From Enterobacteriaceae bacterium UBA5654 (GTDB taxonomy: Bacteria > Pseudomonadota > Gammaproteobacteria > Enterobacterales > Enterobacteriaceae): DNA of 15,782 nucleotides. How positions within the stretch are numbered: position 1 is the stretch's first letter; the number at the start of each line of letters is the position of its first letter. A program made the translations under genes and the position numbers. Location of the stretch: NCBI GenBank assembly GCA_002421005.1, contig DIJC01000025.1, positions 1 through 15,782 on the forward strand, given 5' to 3'. This document shows positions 7,042 to 14,611 of the stretch, piece by piece. The notes below the pieces were generated by a model. It was not told where the DNA came from, searched no databases, and saw only the letters and a program-made list of their open reading frames with translations.

Positions 7042-7064
7042 AACATGTATTTTAAATATAACTT
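7042..7064 (+). promoter_or_regulatory. NsrR-like operator in the hcp leader
   Basis: AACATGTATTT and AAATATAACTT form an 11-1-11 imperfect inverted repeat (8 of 11 positions symmetric) centred on 7053 and resembling the NsrR half-site AAGATGCATTT. It lies 14 bases before the hcp ATG, over or just after the likely transcription start, where the nitric-oxide-sensing NsrR repressor would block transcription. E. coli hcp is a known NsrR target. Confidence 0.62.
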
Positions 7065-7078
7065 TAAAAGGTGTGACC

Positions 7079-8731
7079 ATGTTTTGTGTGCAATGTGAAC
7101 AAACCATCCGTACCCCGGCAGGGAACGGCTGCTCTTACGCGCAGGGTATGTGCGGTAAAACCGCTGAAACCTCTGACCTTCAGGATCTACTGATTGCGTC
7201 CTTACAGGGCCTGTCCGCCTGGGCGGTAAAAGCGCGTGAATACGGCATTATCGATCATCAGATCGATAATTTTGCTCCGCGTGCCTTCTTCTCTACCCTG
7301 ACCAACGTCAACTTCGACTCGCCGCGCATCGTCGGCTACGCGCGTGACGCCATCGCCCTGCGTGAAGCGCTGAAGGCGCAGTGCCTGAATCTGGACGCCA
7401 GCGCTCGCGTCGATAACCCGATGGCCGACCTGCAACTGGTCAGCGACGATCCCGGCGACCTGCAACGTCAGGCGGCGGAATTCACCCCGAATAAAGATAA
7501 AGTCGACATTGGCGAAAACATTCTCGGCCTGCGTCTGCTGTGCCTGTACGGCCTGAAAGGGGCGGCGGCCTATATGGAGCACGCGCATGTGCTCGGCCAG
7601 TATGACAACGACATCTACGCCCGCTACCATAAAATCATGGCGTGGCTCGGCACCTGGCCTTCAGATATGAACGCCCTGCTTGAGTGCTCAATGGAAATCG
7701 GCCAGATGAACTTCAACGTGATGCGCATTCTGGACGCCGGAGAAACCAGCAAATACGGCCACCCGACGCCTGGCCAGGTCAACGTCAAGGCGACCGCAGG
7801 CAAATGCATTCTGATTTCCGGTCATGACCTGAAAGATCTCTTTAACCTGCTGGAGCAGACCGAGGGCACCGGCGTCAACGTTTATACCCACGGTGAAATG
7901 CTCCCCGCCCACGGCTACCCGGAACTGCGCAAATTTAAACATCTGATCGGCAACTACGGCAGCGGCTGGCAGAATCAGCAGGTGGAATTCGCCCGCTTCC
8001 CCGGCCCCATTGTGATGACCTCCAACTGCATTATCGACCCCACCGTGGGCGCATATGACGATCGGATCTGGACCCGCAGCATCGTTGGCTGGCCGGGCGT
8101 GAGCCATCTTGAAGGCGACGACTTTGCGCCGGTCATTACCCAGGCGCAGCAGATGGCAGGCTTCCCGTACAGCGAGATCCCGCATCTGATCACCGTTGGC
8201 TTTGGTCGCCAGACTTTACTGGGCGCGGCGGATACGCTGATTGACCTGGTGAGCCGGGAAAAACTGCGCCACATTTTCCTCGTCGGCGGCTGTGACGGCG
8301 CGCGCGGCGAGCGTAACTACTTCACCGATTTCGCCACCAACGTGCCGGACGACTGCCTGATCCTCACCCTGGCGTGCGGTAAGTACCGTTTCAACAAGCT
8401 GGACTTTGGCGATATCGAAGGTCTGCCGCGTCTGGTGGATGCCGGTCAGTGTAACGATGCCTACTCGGCGATTATTCTGGCGGTCACGCTGGCGGAAAAA
8501 CTGGGCTGTGGCGTCAACGACCTGCCGCTGTCGCTGGTGCTGTCGTGGTTTGAACAAAAAGCGATTGTCATTCTGCTGACCCTGCTGTCGCTGGGCGTCA
8601 AAAATATCGTCACCGGTCCGACCGCACCGGGCTTCTTTACCCCGGATCTGCTGGCGATACTCAATGAGAAGTTCGGTCTGCGTTCCGTGACCACCGTTGA
8701 AGAAGATATGAAGCAGCTGTTAAGCGCGTAA
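7079..8731 (+). CDS. hcp: Hcp, hybrid-cluster protein (nitric oxide reductase)
   Basis: 550 residues, equal to E. coli Hcp. The N-terminal cysteines Cys3, Cys6, Cys18 and Cys25 (C-X2-C-X11-C-X6-C) bind the first iron-sulfur cluster, of the [2Fe-2S] kind in enterobacterial Hcp. Ligands of the hybrid 4Fe-2S-2O cluster can be placed by family comparison: His249, Glu273, Cys317, Cys405, Cys433, Cys458 and Glu492, with Lys494 nearby. In E. coli Hcp is a high-affinity, oxygen-sensitive NO reductase that protects anaerobic cells and has been linked to protein S-nitrosylation. The ATG at 7079 is used because AAGG lies 7-8 bases before it and the protein then starts MFCVQCEQ as in E. coli; a GTG six bases earlier is possible but less likely. 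It is followed after 11 bases by hcr, its reductase. Confidence 0.97.
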   Translation: MFCVQCEQTIRTPAGNGCSYAQGMCGKTAETSDLQDLLIASLQGLSAWAVKAREYGIIDHQIDNFAPRAFFSTLTNVNFDSPRIVGYARDAIALREALKAQCLNLDASARVDNPMADLQLVSDDPGDLQRQAAEFTPNKDKVDIGENILGLRLLCLYGLKGAAAYMEHAHVLGQYDNDIYARYHKIMAWLGTWPSDMNALLECSMEIGQMNFNVMRILDAGETSKYGHPTPGQVNVKATAGKCILISGHDLKDLFNLLEQTEGTGVNVYTHGEMLPAHGYPELRKFKHLIGNYGSGWQNQQVEFARFPGPIVMTSNCIIDPTVGAYDDRIWTRSIVGWPGVSHLEGDDFAPVITQAQQMAGFPYSEIPHLITVGFGRQTLLGAADTLIDLVSREKLRHIFLVGGCDGARGERNYFTDFATNVPDDCLILTLACGKYRFNKLDFGDIEGLPRLVDAGQCNDAYSAIILAVTLAEKLGCGVNDLPLSLVLSWFEQKAIVILLTLLSLGVKNIVTGPTAPGFFTPDLLAILNEKFGLRSVTTVEEDMKQLLSA

Positions 8732-8742
8732 GGAGTTTTGCC

Positions 8743-9711
8743 ATGACGATGCCAACCCCACAGTGTCCGTGGCGGATGCAGGTTCATCACATTCATCAGG
8801 AAACACCGGATGTGTGGACAATTTCGCTGCTGTGCCACGATTATTATCCGTATCGCGCCGGACAGTATGCGCTGGTCAGCGTGCGCAATTCGGCGGATAC
8901 GCTGCGTGCTTATACGCTTTCCTCCACACCGGGCGTCAGCGAATATCTCACCCTGACCGTGCGGCGCATCAATGACGGTGCAGGCTCGCAGTGGCTGACC
9001 CGCGACGTGAAGCGCGGCGACTATTTGTGGCTGTCGGACGCGATGGGTGATTTCACCTGTGAAGATAAAGCTGACGACAAATTCCTGATGCTGGCGGCGG
9101 GCTGCGGCGTGACGCCGATTATGTCGATGCGCCGCTGGCTGGCGAAATATCGTCCTCAGGCTGACGTGCAGGTGATTTTCAACGTGCGCTCGCCGCAGGA
9201 TGTGATTTTTGCCGATGAATGGCAGGACTATCCGGTGACACTGGTGGCGGAAAATAACGCCGCTGAGGGTTTTGCAGCGGGTCGCCTGACGGCGGAGCTG
9301 TTGGCAGGGGTCGCGGATCTGGCTTCACGCACCGTGATGACCTGCGGCCCCGCGCCGTATATGGAACTGGCAGAGCAGGAAGTCAAAGCCCTGGGAGTGA
9401 CGCGTTTCTTTAAAGAGAAATTCTTTACCCCGGTTGCGGAAGCGACGACGACGGGCCTGAAGTTCAGCAAATTGCAGCCCGCGCTGGCGTTCTACGCCCC
9501 GGTCGGTACTACCCTGCTGGACGCGCTGGAGAGCAACAGGGTGCCCGTCACCGTCGCCTGCCGTGCGGGAGTGTGCGGCTGCTGCAAAACCAAAGTGGTT
9601 GCCGGGGAATATACGGTCACCAGCACCATGACGTTAAGCGAAGCGGAGATCGCCGACGGCTACGTGCTGGCCTGCTCCTGCCATCCGCAAAGCGATTTAG
9701 TGCTTGCCTGA
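8743..9711 (+). CDS. hcr: Hcr, NADH oxidoreductase for Hcp
   Basis: 322 residues, the E. coli length. It is a ferredoxin-NADP reductase-type flavoprotein with a C-terminal plant-type ferredoxin domain. The FAD motif RAYTLSS is at 55-61, the pyridine-nucleotide segment AAGCGVTPIMS at 118-128, and CGPAPYM at 201-207. The [2Fe-2S] ligands are Cys273, Cys278, Cys281 and Cys311 (C-X4-C-X2-C-Xn-C); an extra Cys280 lies beside them. It passes electrons from NADH through FAD and the iron-sulfur centre to Hcp and keeps Hcp out of an NO-inhibited oxidised state. The TAAGGAG ribosome site overlaps the hcp stop, so the pair is one operon with coupled translation. It converges on the DoxX-family gene. Confidence 0.96.
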   Translation: MTMPTPQCPWRMQVHHIHQETPDVWTISLLCHDYYPYRAGQYALVSVRNSADTLRAYTLSSTPGVSEYLTLTVRRINDGAGSQWLTRDVKRGDYLWLSDAMGDFTCEDKADDKFLMLAAGCGVTPIMSMRRWLAKYRPQADVQVIFNVRSPQDVIFADEWQDYPVTLVAENNAAEGFAAGRLTAELLAGVADLASRTVMTCGPAPYMELAEQEVKALGVTRFFKEKFFTPVAEATTTGLKFSKLQPALAFYAPVGTTLLDALESNRVPVTVACRAGVCGCCKTKVVAGEYTVTSTMTLSEAEIADGYVLACSCHPQSDLVLA

Positions 9712-9719
9712 TAGCTGTT

Positions 9720-9747
9720 ATGGCCTGCAACCGCAGGCCATTCATTT
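9720..9747 (+). terminator. Terminator between hcr and the DoxX gene
   Basis: ATGGCCTGC (9720-9728) pairs perfectly with GCAGGCCAT (9733-9741) around AACC, followed by TTCATTT. It lies between two convergent genes and overlaps the DoxX stop codon. The T-run is modest on the plus strand and absent on the minus strand, so it is best read as the hcp-hcr terminator. Confidence 0.6.
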
Positions 9748-10180
9748 AGCGCCAGGCGGGATCGCGCGCCAGCGAATAGCGCCCGGCACCCAAAAAGGCA
9801 ATCGCCAGCCCGCCAATAAAGAAGTAGGCAATGTTTTCAATCGCCCACGCGCCGGTTTTATCCAGCATCCAGGTGTTGTTGATACCGACCATCAACCACG
9901 CCACCAGCATGGTGAACGACAGCACCAGCGCCGCCGGGCGGGTTAAAATACCGACAATGATAAGCACCGGCACCACCACCTCACCAATCAGCACACCATA
10001 CGCGATAAACCCCGGCAAGCCCTGCGCCACCAGCATTCCCCGAATGCCGTCGATTCCGTCAAAGAGTTTATGCAGGCCATGAAACAGCATGAGTCCCCCC
10101 ACGGCAAATCGTAACAACAGTTTGCCGATGTCTTCATGTGCAAGGATGCTATTGGTCCGCGTTAACAATCTTTTAACCAT
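9746..10180 (-). CDS. DoxX-family inner-membrane protein
   Basis: 144 residues with four predicted membrane helices (about 21-38, 58-79, 82-101 and 114-131). DoxX hallmarks are present: R24, then HGLHKLFDG (34-42) at the end of helix 1, Glu67 in helix 2, a TRP turn at 80-82, and the C-terminal GAGRYSL motif (131-137). The family is named for a subunit of archaeal thiosulfate:quinone oxidoreductase, but most bacterial members have no established substrate; links to quinone and thiol redox stress have been proposed. AGAGG lies 8 bases before the ATG. It is divergent from poxB across 150 bases and convergent with hcr. In E. coli K-12 no gene lies between hcr and poxB, so this is a lineage-specific insertion or retention. 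Base composition looks like its neighbours, giving no sign of recent transfer. Confidence 0.85.
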   Translation of the reverse strand: MVKRLLTRTNSILAHEDIGKLLLRFAVGGLMLFHGLHKLFDGIDGIRGMLVAQGLPGFIAYGVLIGEVVVPVLIIVGILTRPAALVLSFTMLVAWLMVGINNTWMLDKTGAWAIENIAYFFIGGLAIAFLGAGRYSLARDPAWR

Positions 10181-10202
10181 CTGAAATGCCTCTTATTTTG
10201 AT

Positions 10203-10218
10203 TATCAATTCCGTCACA
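10203..10218 (+). promoter_or_regulatory. Possible CRP-like site in the DoxX-poxB spacer
   Basis: TATCA-N6-TCACA matches the TGTGA-N6-TCACA core at 8 of 10 positions, with a favourable TT flank on the right. It lies 23 bases before the DoxX ATG and about 85 bases before the poxB -10. The left half is poor. Read by eye only. Confidence 0.22.
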
Positions 10219-10249
10219 TTACGCCTTTCCTGAAGGGAATAATAGCGGC

Positions 10250-10268
10250 GCAAATCACAGCAATTTGC
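10250..10268. promoter_or_regulatory. Perfect 6-bp inverted repeat in the DoxX-poxB spacer
   Basis: GCAAAT-N7-ATTTGC is a perfect dyad between the divergent DoxX and poxB genes, centred about 44 bases upstream of the predicted poxB start. Its size and position suit a transcription-factor operator, but I do not recognise the regulator. Confidence 0.3.
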
Positions 10269-10289
10269 CCGCATACAGACAAATTTCAC

Positions 10290-10297
10290 CTAAGCTT
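10290..10297 (+). promoter_or_regulatory. Sigma-S-type -10 of poxB
   Basis: CTAAGCTT resembles the sigma-S extended -10 (CTAYRCTT), including the discriminating C just before the hexamer, with no good -35 at the right distance. E. coli poxB is strongly RpoS-dependent. A start near 10303 gives a leader of about 28 bases, close to what I recall for E. coli. Confidence 0.5.
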
Positions 10298-10330
10298 GTA
10301 AGCGGTATCACACAAAGGAGATGGAAAACC

Positions 10331-12049
10331 ATGAAACAAACCGTTGCCGCTTATGTTGCCAAAACCCTGGAGCAGGCGGGCGTTAAAAGAATCTGGGGCG
10401 TCACCGGCGATTCCCTGAATGGTCTGAGCGATAGCCTGAATAAAATGGGCACCATTGACTGGATGCCCACGCGCCATGAAGAGGTTGCCGCTTTTGCCGC
10501 AGGCGCGGAAGCACAGCTTTCCGGGGAACTGGCGGTGTGCGCCGGATCGTGCGGACCGGGCAATTTGCATTTAATTAACGGCCTGTTTGACTGCCACCGC
10601 AATCATGTCCCGGTGCTGGCGATTGCCGCGCATATCCCTTCCAGCGAGATCGGTAGCGGTTATTTCCAGGAGACCCACCCGCAGGAGCTGTTCCGCGAAT
10701 GTAGCCACTACTGCGAGCTGGTTTCATCCCCGGAGCAGATCCCCCAGGTGCTGGCGATTGCCATGCGTAAAGCGGTGCTGAATCGCGGCGTTTCGGTGGT
10801 GGTATTGCCCGGCGATGTGGCGCTTCAGGCCGCCCCGGAAAGCGCCAGCAGCCACTGGTATCCTGCCCCGCAGCCGGTAGTGACCCCCGCCGAAGAGGAG
10901 CTGAAAAAGCTGGCGCAGCTACTGCGCTACTCCAGCAATATTGCGCTGCTATGCGGCAGCGGCTGCGCCGGGGCGCACGGCGAACTGGTGGAATTTGCCG
11001 GTAAGCTAAAAGCGCCCATTATCCACGCTATGCGCGGCAAAGAGCATGTGGAATACGATAACCCCTATGACGTCGGCATGACCGGGCTTATCGGCTTCTC
11101 TTCCGGTTTCCACGCGATGATGAACGCCGACACGTTGGTGCTGCTCGGCACCCAGTTCCCTTACCGGGCGTTTTATCCCACCGACGCGAAAATCATTCAG
11201 ATTGATATTAATCCAGGCAGTATTGGCGCGCACAGTAAGGTGGATATGGCGCTGATTGGGGATATTAAAGCCACGCTCAGCGCCCTTCTGCCGCTGCTGG
11301 AAGAAAAAACTGACCGCCGCTTCCTGGATAAAGCGCTGAAGGATTACCGCGAGGCGCGCAAAGATCTCGATGACCTGGCGAAACCAGGCGAAAAAGCCAT
11401 TCATCCCCAGTATCTGGCGCAGGAAATTAGCCGCTTTGCCGCCGATGATGCCATTTTTACCTGCGATGTCGGCACCCCGACCGTCTGGGCCGCGCGCTAT
11501 CTGAAAATGAACGGCAAGCGTCGGCTGCTCGGCTCGTTTAACCACGGCTCAATGGCTAACGCCATGCCGCAGGCGCTGGGCGCGCAGGCTCACGCGCCGG
11601 ACCGTCAGGTTATCGCGCTGTGCGGCGACGGCGGTTTCAGTATGCTGATGGGCGATTTCCTTTCCATTGTGCAAATGAAGCTGCCGGTGAAAATCGTGGT
11701 CTTTAACAACAGCGTGCTCGGCTTTGTGGCGATGGAGATGAAAGCGGGCGGTTATCTGACCGACGGCACCGATCTGCACGATACTAACTTCGCCCGCATC
11801 GCCGACGCCTGCGGCATCGCCGGGATCCGCGTTGAGAAGGCCGCCGACGTTGACGATGCGCTGCAACGGGCATTTGCCATTGACGGTCCGGTGCTGGTCG
11901 ATGTGGTGGTTGCCAAAGAGGAACTGGCAATCCCGCCGCAAATCAAACTGGAGCAGGCCAAAGGCTTTAGCCTCTATATGTTGCGCGCGATCATTAACGG
12001 GCGCGGCGATGAGGTGCTGGAACTGGCAAAAACCAACTGGCTCAGGTAA
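10331..12049 (+). CDS. poxB: PoxB, pyruvate dehydrogenase (quinone) / pyruvate oxidase
   Basis: 572 residues, equal to E. coli PoxB with no gaps in the comparison. A thiamine-diphosphate and FAD enzyme that oxidises pyruvate to acetate and CO2 and passes electrons to ubiquinone at the inner membrane face. Glu50, which activates the thiamine cofactor, is in RHEE (48-51). The Mg/ThDP motif begins at GDGG (432-435) and ends at Asn460. The central FAD domain spans roughly 185-340. The last 20-odd residues form the amphipathic membrane-binding tail exposed on activation. The ATG at 10331 is preceded by AAGGAG (10315-10320); the longer in-frame start at 10265 lies upstream of the probable promoter and is rejected. 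It is followed after 37 bases by ltaE. Stationary-phase control is likely from the sigma-S-like -10. Confidence 0.97.
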   Translation: MKQTVAAYVAKTLEQAGVKRIWGVTGDSLNGLSDSLNKMGTIDWMPTRHEEVAAFAAGAEAQLSGELAVCAGSCGPGNLHLINGLFDCHRNHVPVLAIAAHIPSSEIGSGYFQETHPQELFRECSHYCELVSSPEQIPQVLAIAMRKAVLNRGVSVVVLPGDVALQAAPESASSHWYPAPQPVVTPAEEELKKLAQLLRYSSNIALLCGSGCAGAHGELVEFAGKLKAPIIHAMRGKEHVEYDNPYDVGMTGLIGFSSGFHAMMNADTLVLLGTQFPYRAFYPTDAKIIQIDINPGSIGAHSKVDMALIGDIKATLSALLPLLEEKTDRRFLDKALKDYREARKDLDDLAKPGEKAIHPQYLAQEISRFAADDAIFTCDVGTPTVWAARYLKMNGKRRLLGSFNHGSMANAMPQALGAQAHAPDRQVIALCGDGGFSMLMGDFLSIVQMKLPVKIVVFNNSVLGFVAMEMKAGGYLTDGTDLHDTNFARIADACGIAGIRVEKAADVDDALQRAFAIDGPVLVDVVVAKEELAIPPQIKLEQAKGFSLYMLRAIINGRGDEVLELAKTNWLR

Positions 12050-12086
12050 AAAGAAGGCATCATCCTGAATCAACAAAGGAATTGCC

Positions 12087-13085
12087 GTGATTGACCTAAG
12101 AAGTGATACCGTCACCCGCCCCGGACGCGCCATGCTGGATGCCATGATGGCCGCCCCGGTCGGGGATGACGTTTACGGAGACGATCCCACCGTTAACCAG
12201 CTCCAGCGCTATGCCGCCGATTTAGCCGGTAAAGAAGCCGCGCTGTTTTTGCCCACCGGCACCCAGGCCAACCTCGTCGCCCTGCTGACCCACTGCGAGC
12301 GTGGTGAAGAGTATATCGTCGGCCAGGGTGCGCATAATTATCTGTACGAAGCAGGCGGCGCTGCGGTGCTGGGCAGTATTCAGCCGCAGCCCATCGACGC
12401 CGCAGCGGACGGCACCCTGCCGCTGGATAAGGTCGCCGCAAAAATTAAAGCCGATGATATCCACTTCGCCCGCACCCGCCTCCTTAGCCTGGAAAATACC
12501 CACAACGGCAAAGTGCTGCCGCGCGATTATCTTCAGGCGGCGTGGGAATTTACCCGCGATCACAATCTGGGGCTGCACGTTGACGGCGCGCGGATTTTCA
12601 ACGCGCTGGTGGAATACGACTGCGAGCTGGAAGAGATCGCCCGGTACTGCGACTCTTTCACCATCTGCCTTTCCAAAGGGCTGGGCGCGCCGGTTGGCTC
12701 GCTGCTGGTCGGTAGCCACGACGACATCAAACGCGCTAACCGCTGGCGTAAAATGACCGGCGGCGGAATGCGCCAGTCGGGCATTCTGGCGGCGGCAGGA
12801 CTGTACGCGCTGCAAAATAACGTTAATCGCCTGCGCGACGATCATGACAATGCCGCCTGGCTTGCCGCGCAGCTGCGTGCCATTGGTGCAGACGTCATGC
12901 GTCATGACACCAATATGCTGTTTGTCCGCGTCGGCGATGCCCACGCCGCGCTCGGTGAACATCTGCGGGCGCAGGATATTTTGATCAACGCCTCGCCGGT
13001 AGTTCGCCTGGTCACTCATATCGACGTCAGCCGGGAACAGCTCGCGCAGGTCGTCGCCCACTGGCAGACCTTTTTAAACCGTTAA
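12087..13085 (+). CDS. ltaE: LtaE, low-specificity L-threonine aldolase
   Basis: 332 residues against 333 in E. coli; the one missing residue is in a surface stretch near 285. A PLP fold-type I enzyme that cleaves L-threonine and L-allo-threonine to glycine and acetaldehyde, acting also on related beta-hydroxy amino acids. The Schiff-base lysine is Lys197 (LSKGLG). His83 (GAHNY), which stacks on the cofactor in the E. coli structure, and the HVDGAR motif (164-169) that holds the pyridine ring are present. The start is GTG, with AAGGA 6 bases upstream. It is 37 bases after poxB and 10 bases before ybjT, so all three are likely cotranscribed. Whether the acetate-forming poxB and acetaldehyde-forming ltaE are functionally linked is not known. 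Confidence 0.96.
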   Translation: MIDLRSDTVTRPGRAMLDAMMAAPVGDDVYGDDPTVNQLQRYAADLAGKEAALFLPTGTQANLVALLTHCERGEEYIVGQGAHNYLYEAGGAAVLGSIQPQPIDAAADGTLPLDKVAAKIKADDIHFARTRLLSLENTHNGKVLPRDYLQAAWEFTRDHNLGLHVDGARIFNALVEYDCELEEIARYCDSFTICLSKGLGAPVGSLLVGSHDDIKRANRWRKMTGGGMRQSGILAAAGLYALQNNVNRLRDDHDNAAWLAAQLRAIGADVMRHDTNMLFVRVGDAHAALGEHLRAQDILINASPVVRLVTHIDVSREQLAQVVAHWQTFLNR

Positions 13086-13095
13086 GGAGCCTGCC

Positions 13096-14526
13096 GTGCC
13101 GCAACGTATTCTGGTGCTGGGCGCCAGTGGTTACATTGGTCAGCATCTGATCAGGGCGCTAAGCCAGCAGGGGCATCAGGTGCTGGCGGCGGCACGGCGC
13201 GTCGAACGCCTGCAAAAAATGGCCCTGCCCGGCGTAAGCTGTCATCCACTCGATCTCAACTGGCCAGAACGGTTGCCGGATCTGCTTCAGGGCGTTGATA
13301 CGCTTTATTATCTGGTTCACGGTATGGGTGAAGGGGGTGATTTCGTCACCCATGAGCGCCAGGTGGCGCTTAACGTGCGCGATGCGCTGCGTGAAAATCC
13401 GGTCGGACAGCTTATTTTCCTCAGCTCGCTTCAGGTGTCAGAGCATGAGCGCTCCGATCATCTGCGCGCTCGTCAGCTGACGGCGGACATTCTGCGCGAC
13501 GCTGGCGTACCGGTCACGGAACTGCGTGCCGGGATTATCGTTGGCGCTGGCTCCGCCGCCTTTGAGGTGATGCGTGATATGGTCTACAACCTGCCGGTTC
13601 TCACTCCGCCACGCTGGGTGCGCTCGCGCACGATGCCGATTGCGCTGGAAAATCTGCTTTGCTATCTGGTGGGTCTGCTCGATCACCCCGCCTGCGAACA
13701 CCGCATTTTTGAGGCCGCCGGTCCGCAGGTGCTGAGCTACCAGCAGCAGTTTGAACATTTTATGGTGGTCAGCGGTCGCCATCGTCCGCTGATCCCCATC
13801 CCGTTACCGACAAGCTGGATTTCAGTCTGGTTTTTAAACGTCATCACCTCGGTGCCCCCCACCCTGGCGAAAGCGCTGATCCAGGGTCTGAGGCACGATT
13901 TGCTGGCCGATGACCGCGCCCTGCGCGCGCTCATCCCGCAAACGCTCATCACCTTTGATGAGGCGGTGCGCCGCACGTTGCAAGAGGAAGAGAAGCTGGT
14001 CAACTCCAGCGACTGGGGCTATGACGCGCAGGCATTCGCCCGCTGGCGGCCCGACTATGGCTATTTTGCTAAACAGGCGGGCTTCACGGTAAAAACCTCC
14101 GCCAGCCGCGCCGCGCTGTGGCAGGTTGTTAATCAGATCGGTGGCGACGAGCGTTATTTCTTCGGCAATCCTCTCTGGCAAACCCGGGCGCTGATGGACA
14201 GGCTTATCGGGCATCCGCTGGCGACAGGCCGTCCGGCGCGGACGTATTTACAGGTGGGCGATACGGTCGATAGCTGGAAGGTGATTATTGTCGAGTCGGA
14301 AAAATCGCTGGTTCTGCTGTTCGGCATGAAAGCGCCGGGGCTGGGGCGGTTGTGCTTTACGCTGGAGGACAAAGGCGACTACCGGGAGCTTGACGTGCGC
14401 GCCTGGTGGCATCCACACGGGATGCCGGGGCTGTTTTACTGGCTGCTGATGATCCCGGCGCATCTGTTTATTTTTCGCGGAATGGCAAAACGTATCGCTC
14501 GTCTGGCGGAAAAAATGCAAAACTGA
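13096..14526 (+). CDS. ybjT: YbjT, atypical SDR with C-terminal DUF2867 domain
   Basis: 476 residues, equal to E. coli YbjT. The N-terminal Rossmann domain has the NAD(P) motif GASGYIG (9-15), and basic residues near 34-38 (ARRVE) suggest a preference for NADP. The usual SDR catalytic YxxxK is absent: the aligned stretch after LIFLSS reads DHLRARQ (121-127), so it is unlikely to be a classical dehydrogenase. The C-terminal part (about 330-476) is a DUF2867 domain with a hydrophobic segment (443-461) that could touch or cross the membrane. Its substrate is unknown. The start is GTG, 10 bases after the ltaE stop, with TAAGGAG overlapping that stop, so translation is coupled. Its E. coli counterpart has the same gene order. 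Confidence 0.93.
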   Translation: MPQRILVLGASGYIGQHLIRALSQQGHQVLAAARRVERLQKMALPGVSCHPLDLNWPERLPDLLQGVDTLYYLVHGMGEGGDFVTHERQVALNVRDALRENPVGQLIFLSSLQVSEHERSDHLRARQLTADILRDAGVPVTELRAGIIVGAGSAAFEVMRDMVYNLPVLTPPRWVRSRTMPIALENLLCYLVGLLDHPACEHRIFEAAGPQVLSYQQQFEHFMVVSGRHRPLIPIPLPTSWISVWFLNVITSVPPTLAKALIQGLRHDLLADDRALRALIPQTLITFDEAVRRTLQEEEKLVNSSDWGYDAQAFARWRPDYGYFAKQAGFTVKTSASRAALWQVVNQIGGDERYFFGNPLWQTRALMDRLIGHPLATGRPARTYLQVGDTVDSWKVIIVESEKSLVLLFGMKAPGLGRLCFTLEDKGDYRELDVRAWWHPHGMPGLFYWLLMIPAHLFIFRGMAKRIARLAEKMQN

Positions 14527-14611
14527 CCGCTTTCTTGTATTTTTCCCATTGCATAGCGCCGAAAATACCGGAAGAATGCGCACGAAATTCTTTAAAACAC
14601 AGCGGATTGAT

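Noticed and set aside
10265..10330. Longer PoxB start
   Set aside because: The upstream ATG precedes the likely -10 element, and AAGGAG is placed for the ATG at 10331.
12222..13061. 279-codon minus-strand frame opposite ltaE
   Set aside because: Antisense shadow of a conserved PLP enzyme; no family resemblance and no ribosome site noticed.
14549..14611. Longer YbjS start
   Set aside because: It adds 21 residues before the Rossmann strand that are not in E. coli YbjS, although the weak ribosome site at 14612 leaves slight doubt.
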